Shown here piece by piece: positions 32,013 through 36,712 of a stretch of DNA of 36,712 nt. The notes beneath the pieces were generated by a model. That model saw nothing but the letters and a program-made list of their open reading frames with translations, was not told the origin of the DNA and ran no database searches. The stretch's first letter is position 1, and each line of letters starts with the position of its first letter. Source of the DNA: Candidatus Cloacimonadota bacterium. Its GTDB lineage: Bacteria > Cloacimonadota > Cloacimonadia > Cloacimonadales > Cloacimonadaceae. The stretch lies in NCBI GenBank assembly GCA_012728875.1, contig JAAYEF010000025.1, forward strand, positions 1-36,712. The letters run 5' to 3'. Position numbers and translations under genes: made by a program.

Positions 32013-33596
32013 TTAGCTATCCTTTATCTTACAATATTCGAGTGCGGTTCTTAAAAACTCCTTGAACATCGGATGTGCCCTGTTTGGGCGGGATTTGAAC
32101 TGAGGGTGGAATTGCACTCCAACGTGGAAACGCTGGGCTGGAACCTCGATCACCTCCACCATTTCCTCATCCTTGACCAAGCCGCTGAAATGCAGACCTT
32201 TGGCTTCCAAGGCTGAGCGGTAGGCATTATTGAAAGCTTGGCGGTGACGATGTCTTTCGCTGATTTGGGCGCGTTTATAGATTTTTCTTGCCTGGCTGCC
32301 CGCTTCAAGCGTGATATCTTTGGCTCCGAGACGCGTTCCTGCTTGCAAAGGAACAAAAACGGGATCTGGAGTATGGGGATCAAAAAGCTGGCTGCCAGCT
32401 TTTTTCAAAGCACAGGCGTTGCGGGCAAACTCAGTTGCCATCGCCTGCATACCAAGGCTGATTCCCAAAAATGGGATTCCCTTCTTTCGTGCAAATCCGG
32501 CGATTGCCACCTCGCCTTCCAAGCCAGCAGCTTCCAAGCCTCCTTCAACCAAGATGCCATCCACATCTGAAAATGCCTTTTTCAAGGCTGAGGGTTTCAG
32601 GGCTTGGCTGCTGTCAATCCAGATCAGTTCCAGCGCCGCTCTATGGAAAGCGGCAGCGTGTGTAAGCGCCTCTCCAACACTTTTGTAAGCATCACGGCAT
32701 TGGATATATTTCCCGCAAACTGCTATTTTCAACCTTGGCTCTTCCACCTCGATGGAATGCAAAAAGCTTTTCCAGGCGCCCAGTCTCAAGGGTTTGGACT
32801 CCAAACCAAAGTGTTGGCAGACGATCCGATGCAAGCCGGCTTTACGATACACAAGAGGGCATTCATAAACGCTATCCACATCGATGGCATTGATCACACT
32901 TTTCCTTGGCACGTTTGTGAAAAGCGCAATTTTGTCGTAGATTTCTGGTCCGAAAGGCTTTTCACTGCGGCAAAGCAGGATGTCGGGCTGGATGCCGATT
33001 TCCCTCAGTTTATAGGCGCTGTGCTGTGCCGGCTTGGTTTTCAGCTCTTCCGCAGAGCGGATCCAAGGGATGTAGGTCAACATCACAAAAAGGGTGTTTT
33101 GCACTCCCAGATCCAGTCGCATTTGACGAACCGCTTCCAAAAATGGCAGGATTTCAATGTCTCCAACGGTGCCACCGATTTCAACGATCACCACATCCGC
33201 CTGCGGTCCAATCTCCAAAATGCGACGCTTGATCTCATCCGTAACGTGCGGAATCACCTGCACTGTTCTTCCCTGATAAAGTCCATTGGTTTCGCGGCGC
33301 AAAACGTTTTCATAGATCTGCCCGGCACTGCAACTGCTGTTGCGGCCAAGGGCTTGATCCAGAAAACGCTCATAGTGTCCGAGGTCCAGATCCGCCTGGG
33401 CGCCGTCATCGGTTACGAAAACTTCACCGTGCTGCAGTGGGCTCATCCTGCCCGGATCGAGATTCAAATAGGGGTCCAGTTTCTGAATCTTAACCCGATA
33501 TCCCATGCTTTTCAGCAAAAATCCAATGGAAGCAGATGCTATACCCTTTCCCAAAGAGGAGAGAACGCCGCCTACAACGAAAATATATTTTGCCAT
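32013..33596 (-). CDS. pyrG: CTP synthase with a degenerate glutaminase site
   Basis: It makes CTP from UTP and ATP. The 527-residue protein keeps the synthase domain: GGVLSSLGKGIASASIG, KLDPYLNLDPGRMSPLQHG, TDDGAQADLDLGHYERF, VEIGGTVGDIE and KTKPAQHS. The C-terminal class I glutamine amidotransferase domain is in frame and full-length but altered. The usual GICLGMQ nucleophile motif reads GISLGMQ (Ser380, codon AGC at 32457-32459), and the usual HPE reads HPQ (His497, Gln499, codon CAG at 32100-32102). The oxyanion-loop block GGFGxRG reads GGLEAAG. With Cys and Glu both lost, glutamine hydrolysis should fail and free ammonia would be the nitrogen source. No ribosome-binding site is visible. 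Confidence 0.96.
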   Translation of the reverse strand: MAKYIFVVGGVLSSLGKGIASASIGFLLKSMGYRVKIQKLDPYLNLDPGRMSPLQHGEVFVTDDGAQADLDLGHYERFLDQALGRNSSCSAGQIYENVLRRETNGLYQGRTVQVIPHVTDEIKRRILEIGPQADVVIVEIGGTVGDIEILPFLEAVRQMRLDLGVQNTLFVMLTYIPWIRSAEELKTKPAQHSAYKLREIGIQPDILLCRSEKPFGPEIYDKIALFTNVPRKSVINAIDVDSVYECPLVYRKAGLHRIVCQHFGLESKPLRLGAWKSFLHSIEVEEPRLKIAVCGKYIQCRDAYKSVGEALTHAAAFHRAALELIWIDSSQALKPSALKKAFSDVDGILVEGGLEAAGLEGEVAIAGFARKKGIPFLGISLGMQAMATEFARNACALKKAGSQLFDPHTPDPVFVPLQAGTRLGAKDITLEAGSQARKIYKRAQISERHRHRQAFNNAYRSALEAKGLHFSGLVKDEEMVEVIEVPAQRFHVGVQFHPQFKSRPNRAHPMFKEFLRTALEYCKIKDS

Positions 33597-33600
33597 AATT

Positions 33601-33646
33601 AAAAATAGAAATAAGACTTGGAGCCGACTATTGCAGCCGGCTCCAA
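33601..33646 (-). terminator. Hairpin and T-rich tract before pyrG: terminator or attenuator
   Basis: On the minus strand TTGGAGCCG pairs with CGGCTCCAA (33618-33626 with 33638-33646), then a T-rich tail follows right up to the pyrG start. It could end the aminotransferase operon or attenuate pyrG. Two further small stems lie upstream on the same strand (CCGGA/TCCGG near 33663-33682 and CCGCC/GGCGG near 33706-33722). Confidence 0.65.
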
Positions 33647-33740
33647 GGTGGTTTGCGACCCCGGAGTTTGTAATCCGGAATCAAGTTTATATGTCCTATA
33701 AATTCCGCCAGCCAAGGGCGGTTTGACATTCATAATACTA

Positions 33741-34985
33741 TCAGCAGAGGCCGGAAAGATCTGCCAAGCTATCTTTGATGGCACCAACAGTGTAGGCAAG
33801 ATCCTCATCTGTGTGGCGATAGCAAATGTATCCGTGGTGATATGGCTGCAGGAACACTCCCCTGCGGATGAGCTGGGTGTAGAATTCCGTGCGCAGTTTT
33901 TTGTAAAGTCCCGCATCGTCGCGAGGGAAGGTGATGAAGGGCATCCAGGGCTCTCCGGAAAACACGGCGGGTATGCCGGAATCAGCAACAACCTTGGAAA
34001 CTTCAGCGGCAAAGCGCCGGCCTTTTTCGGCAACCACGTCCAAAACCTTGTCACGTTCCAGGATTTCGATGGTTTTGAGCGCTGCAATCTGGGCGTCGGA
34101 GTTCGGGAAGAAGGTGGAGGAAAGGAACACTTCTTTTTCCAACATTTTCATGATGTCGCGTTTGCCGACCAAAGCGGCAATCGCGTAGCCATTTGCCATG
34201 GCTTTTCCGAATGTGCTCAGATCAGGGGTTACGCCGAAAAGCTTCTGAGCGCCGCCCATGTGGCAACGGAAACCGCTGCGGATTTCGTCAAATATCAACA
34301 CGCAGCCATATTGGTCTGCCAGTTTGCGAACTCCTTCCAGGTAGCCGGGTTTGGGCATTTCCACTTCCGCTGCCAGAGGGTGTCCCACTGGGGTGATGAT
34401 GATGGCGGCCATGTCGTTGGCATTGGCTTTCAAAATGTCTTCCAGTTGATCCAGATCGTTATAGTGGAATTCAATCACGTCTTCGTGGAATTTTTCCGGA
34501 ATGCCGCCTTTCACTTCCACGCACCAGTCGTGCCAACCGTGATAGCCGTGGCGGGCAATTTTGAGTTTGCCGGTGTAGGCACGGGCCACGCGAATGGCGA
34601 TGGTGGTGGCATCGCTGCCGGTTTTCACAATGGCAGCCATCTCGCAGCTGGGGATGTGCTCTTGAAGCTTGCGCACCAGGGTGTTTTGAACGCTCTGTGT
34701 GAGCGAGAAGCAGAATCCTTTGCTGCGAATCTGCTCGATGACGGCGTTGTCGATTTCTTCTTCACGATAGCCAATGATCACGGGTCCATAGGCGCAAAGG
34801 TAGTCGATGTATTCGTTTCCATCAACGTCGATGATGCGTCCGCCCTTGCCTTCTTCGAAGAAAATGGGATATTCGCCTTCCACGAAGTTGTAGGGTCTGC
34901 GGATGCCGGCAACGGCGCCGGGAACCAGGGTTTTAGCCTCGGCATAGAGGGCCATGCTTTTGTCGAGTTTCAGTTTTTCGGCCAT
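33741..34985 (-). CDS. Class III aminotransferase (glutamate-1-semialdehyde aminomutase-like)
   Basis: PLP enzyme of 414 residues, resembling the glutamate-1-semialdehyde aminomutase branch of class III aminotransferases. Visible blocks: GGRIIDVDGNEYIDYLCAYG, KTGSDATTIAIRVARAYTG, GYHGWHDW, the PLP-facing Asp in LIFDEIRSGFR, and the Schiff-base Lys in TFGKAMANGYAIAALVG. The KAMANGY block is more like aminotransferases acting on other substrates than like HemL, and no haem genes are near. The ribosome-binding site AAGGAG is in the 14-nt gap after the thiolase gene, so both form one operon. The substrate is unknown; an amino-acid fermentation role is a guess. Confidence 0.85.
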   Translation of the reverse strand: MAEKLKLDKSMALYAEAKTLVPGAVAGIRRPYNFVEGEYPIFFEEGKGGRIIDVDGNEYIDYLCAYGPVIIGYREEEIDNAVIEQIRSKGFCFSLTQSVQNTLVRKLQEHIPSCEMAAIVKTGSDATTIAIRVARAYTGKLKIARHGYHGWHDWCVEVKGGIPEKFHEDVIEFHYNDLDQLEDILKANANDMAAIIITPVGHPLAAEVEMPKPGYLEGVRKLADQYGCVLIFDEIRSGFRCHMGGAQKLFGVTPDLSTFGKAMANGYAIAALVGKRDIMKMLEKEVFLSSTFFPNSDAQIAALKTIEILERDKVLDVVAEKGRRFAAEVSKVVADSGIPAVFSGEPWMPFITFPRDDAGLYKKLRTEFYTQLIRRGVFLQPYHHGYICYRHTDEDLAYTVGAIKDSLADLSGLC

Positions 34986-34999
34986 TTATTTTCTCCTTA

Positions 35000-36196
35000 T
35001 TATAATTCCCAAATTGATGCGATGCCCATGCCGCCGCCGATGCACAGGGCAGCCAAGCCTTTGTGGACATTGCGTTTGCGCATTTCGTGGAGCAGGGTCA
35101 CAATGATGCGGGTGCCGCTGGCTCCGATGGGATGACCCAGCGCGATGGCGCCGCCGTTCACGTTCACAATGTCCGGATTGAGTGCGCCCAAGTTCTCAAG
35201 TTCCAAGCCTTTGAAAACCGCCAGAGATTGCGCGGCAAAGGCTTCGTTAAGCTCGGCGAGTTCAATGTCTCCAAGGCTCCAGCCGGATTTTTGCAGCAGT
35301 TTTTTGATGGCGGGAACGGGGCCGTAGCCCATGATGGCGGGGTCAACTCCGCCTGAGGCGCTTCCAGCCAGGGTTGCCAGGATGGGCAGTCCAAGTTCGC
35401 GAGCCTTTTCTTCGCTCATCAAAAGCAGCAGGGCGGCACCGTCGTTGATGCCGGAAGAGCTTCCGGCGGTGACGCTGCCGTCGGCTTTAAAAGCAGGGCG
35501 AAGCTTGCCCAAAGCTTCTGCTGTCACGCCTTTGCGGGGAAATTCGTCGGTATCGATCACCAGCGCATCACCCTTGCGTTGAGGAATCACGATGGGTACA
35601 ATTTCGTCTTTGAAGCGACCTTCCGCCATTGCCTTTTCAGTCTTGTTCTGGCTGGCAGCGGAGAAGGCATCCTGCTCTTCACGGCTGATCTGGAATTTTT
35701 CCGCCAAGTTTTCAGCGGTGACGCCCATGTGGTAGTTGTTGAAAATATCACTGAGCCCATCACGGATCATCAGGTCTGTCATGGTTTTGTCGCCCATTTT
35801 TCCGCCCCAGCGCATGTCCATCGAGACATAGGGGATTTGGCTCATATTTTCAGTTCCGCCAACCACAACGATGTCGGCTTCGCCGGCGGCGATCATCATG
35901 GCACCCAATGCCACGCTCTTCATGCCGGAGCCGCAAACTTTATTCACAGTGTAGGCAGGGATGTGATCGGGAACGCCGCTTTTGATTGCAACTTGGCGGG
36001 CGATGTTTTGGCCGTGTCCGGCTCCACAAACGTTGCCCAGGATAACTTCATCGATTTGTTCAGGCTTCAAGCCGGTCTCGGCAAAGATTGCTTTAAGGAC
36101 GGCAACGCCCAATTCCACTGCGGAAACGTCTTTGAAAACACCTCCGAAACTGCCGATGGGAGTGCGTTTGGCGCTCACCACAACGGTCTTTCTCAT
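35000..36196 (-). CDS. Acetyl-CoA acetyltransferase (thiolase)
   Basis: The 398-residue thiolase catalyses the reversible condensation of two acyl-CoA units or cleavage of a 3-ketoacyl-CoA. It has the acyl-accepting Cys in NKVCGSGMKS, the ENMSQIPYV block, NEAFAAQSLAVF, the catalytic His in GHPIGASGTR and the second Cys in LCIGGGMGIA. Start choice: GGAGG lies 5 nt upstream of ATG 36196, which gives MRKTVVVSAKRTPIG; an ATG four codons earlier overlaps that site. It is the first gene of the operon with the aminotransferase and has its own strong promoter. Confidence 0.96.
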   Translation of the reverse strand: MRKTVVVSAKRTPIGSFGGVFKDVSAVELGVAVLKAIFAETGLKPEQIDEVILGNVCGAGHGQNIARQVAIKSGVPDHIPAYTVNKVCGSGMKSVALGAMMIAAGEADIVVVGGTENMSQIPYVSMDMRWGGKMGDKTMTDLMIRDGLSDIFNNYHMGVTAENLAEKFQISREEQDAFSAASQNKTEKAMAEGRFKDEIVPIVIPQRKGDALVIDTDEFPRKGVTAEALGKLRPAFKADGSVTAGSSSGINDGAALLLLMSEEKARELGLPILATLAGSASGGVDPAIMGYGPVPAIKKLLQKSGWSLGDIELAELNEAFAAQSLAVFKGLELENLGALNPDIVNVNGGAIALGHPIGASGTRIIVTLLHEMRKRNVHKGLAALCIGGGMGIASIWEL

Positions 36197-36229
36197 GGCT
36201 TCCTCCATCTGTTTATTTTGATTTCTTGC

Positions 36230-36258
36230 ATCATAATTTTTCCGCCATATTCGGTCAA
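36230..36258 (-). promoter_or_regulatory. Promoter of the thiolase-aminotransferase operon
   Basis: On the minus strand TTGACC (36253-36258) and TATGAT (36230-36235) are spaced by exactly 17 bp, each five of six to consensus. The start codon is about 34 nt below the -10 box. Confidence 0.75.
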
Positions 36259-36270
36259 CTGCTATTTATG

Positions 36271-36293
36271 GTTTGCGCGCGAAAATCGCAAAC
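36271..36293. promoter_or_regulatory. Inverted repeat upstream of the thiolase promoter
   Basis: GTTTGCG (36271-36277) and CGCAAAC (36287-36293) are perfect inverted copies spaced by 9 bp, just upstream of the -35 box. The position fits an activator or repressor site. The rest of 36294-36456 shows nothing I can identify. Confidence 0.4.
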
Positions 36294-36456
36294 AAAAAGC
36301 GAAATATCCCGATTTGATCCTTGTTTGCACGTATCTTGTCTAGCCTGTAAATAGAATACACAAGCTGCCAAACACTTGTAATGCAGATGGTTATCATTAG
36401 TTTCTCGGGTAACGTTTTCATTGGTTTAGGCTGTATACTTAAAAGGGTGACACTCC

Positions 36457-36605
36457 ACCTATTTCAGGATGGGTCAGCCTTGGCTGAAAGCGTTAATCAA
36501 GTGATTATCAAGCCTTAATCAAGCGTTAATTATTAAGACTTGATTAAGGCTTGATTAAGAAGTGATCGACACCTTGAAACAAGATTGACCCATCCTAAAA
36601 TAGGT
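36457..36605. repeat. Facing 20-bp inverted repeats around hairpin copy 2
   Basis: The left arm (36457-36476) and the right arm (36586-36605) are inverted copies matching at 19 of 20 positions, with 109 bp between. The right arm begins TGACCCATCC and leads straight into a transposase start, so it is the likely left end of an insertion sequence. The left arm is then the outward-facing end of a second, lost or partial copy. Confidence 0.75.
36493..36572. repeat. 80-nt nested hairpin element, copy 2
   Basis: It aligns without gaps to 28780-28859 at roughly 70% identity, by eye. It also contains CCTTAATCAAG/CTTGATTAAGG (11-bp perfect inverted repeat) and further CTTGATTAAG words. It lies wholly inside the segment bounded by the IS-like ends. 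Confidence 0.78.
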
Positions 36606-36712
36606 TGACCAAAAAACCAGATTAAGGAGAGAGGTTTTGAAAAAGACACGTCCACAAGTTCGATATAGCGAAGAATTTAAACGAATGGTAGTGGAAGAAA
36701 TTGAAATGGGAA
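36586..36712 (+). mobile_element. Left end of an IS3-family-like insertion sequence, cut by the window edge
   Basis: The presumed terminal repeat begins at 36586 (TGACCCATCC...), and a transposase frame starts about 50 bp later. The right end and target duplication are outside the window. Confidence 0.65.
36637..36712 (+). CDS. Transposase, N-terminal fragment (OrfA-type helix-turn-helix)
   Basis: A partial frame from TTG 36637, preceded by AAGGAGAGAGG, runs off the window. It encodes KKTRPQVRYSEEFKRMVV and a few more residues. The YSEEFKRMVVEEI block is typical of the N-terminal helix-turn-helix of IS3-family OrfA proteins. Only 25 residues are visible, so the family call is tentative. Confidence 0.7.
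   Translation, partial: MKKTRPQVRYSEEFKRMVVEEIEMG

Noticed and set aside
33741..34985. hemL (glutamate-1-semialdehyde aminomutase)
   Set aside because: The lysine block differs from HemL and no haem biosynthesis genes are near, so I left the substrate open.

Overview
The window reads as ordinary chromosome from a Gram-negative, probably anaerobic bacterium. It encodes a large beta-barrel ending in a C-terminal Phe, a lipid A-independent set of envelope genes, a 2-hydroxyacyl-CoA dehydratase-family protein and a thiolase. Gene content and protein style resemble uncultured FCB-type lineages such as Cloacimonadota, but there is no rRNA in the window, so this placement is an inference. Genes are tightly packed, often with 4-nt start/stop overlaps.

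Layout. 1-589: non-coding, with three tandem ~100-bp repeat units and two smaller tandem repeats. 590-4528 (minus): an overlapping three-gene operon of an ABC-F ATPase, a 2-hydroxyacyl-CoA dehydratase-family protein and mnmA. 4683-4806: tRNA-Pro(GGG) and its terminator. 4824-6777 (minus): YgiQ-type radical SAM protein and a cold-shock protein. 6996-13492 (plus): a receiver-like protein without its phospho-Asp, a FemAB/GNAT-like protein, ddl, a secreted protein, a FecR-domain protein and a large beta-barrel, closed by a strong terminator. 13558-13770: GC-rich, highly foldable non-coding DNA. 13799-16317: ribosomal/tRNA operon rpsP-khpA-rimM-trmD-rplS with promoter and terminator. 16336-23884: ogt, acpS, adk, TrkH/TrkA potassium uptake, a HAMP/PAS-like membrane protein, an RluD-type pseudouridine synthase, ribBA and a DUF445-like membrane protein. 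23982-28688: lon, a polysaccharide-deacetylase-like protein and plsC. 28933-31841 (minus): an NMT1/THI5-like lipoprotein coupled to a Cache-HAMP-PP2C (RsbU/SpoIIE) phosphatase. 32013-33596 (minus): pyrG. 33741-36196 (minus): class III aminotransferase and thiolase. 36457-36712: nested inverted repeats and the start of an IS3-type element cut by the window edge.

Most notable observations. (1) PyrG has an intact synthase half, but its glutaminase triad reads Ser-His-Gln instead of Cys-His-Glu, which predicts an ammonia-only CTP synthase. (2) MnmA lacks the second conserved catalytic cysteine and lies in an overlapping operon with an Fe-S-type protein. (3) Two ~80-nt hairpin elements 7.7 kb apart (28780-28859 and 36493-36572) align without gaps and show a compensatory base-pair change, which marks an undescribed dispersed repeat family; the second lies between two facing IS-like ends. 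(4) A lipoprotein plus phosphatase pair looks like a ligand-sensing module with no transporter. (5) The ~100-bp tandem repeats carry hairpins with covarying stems.
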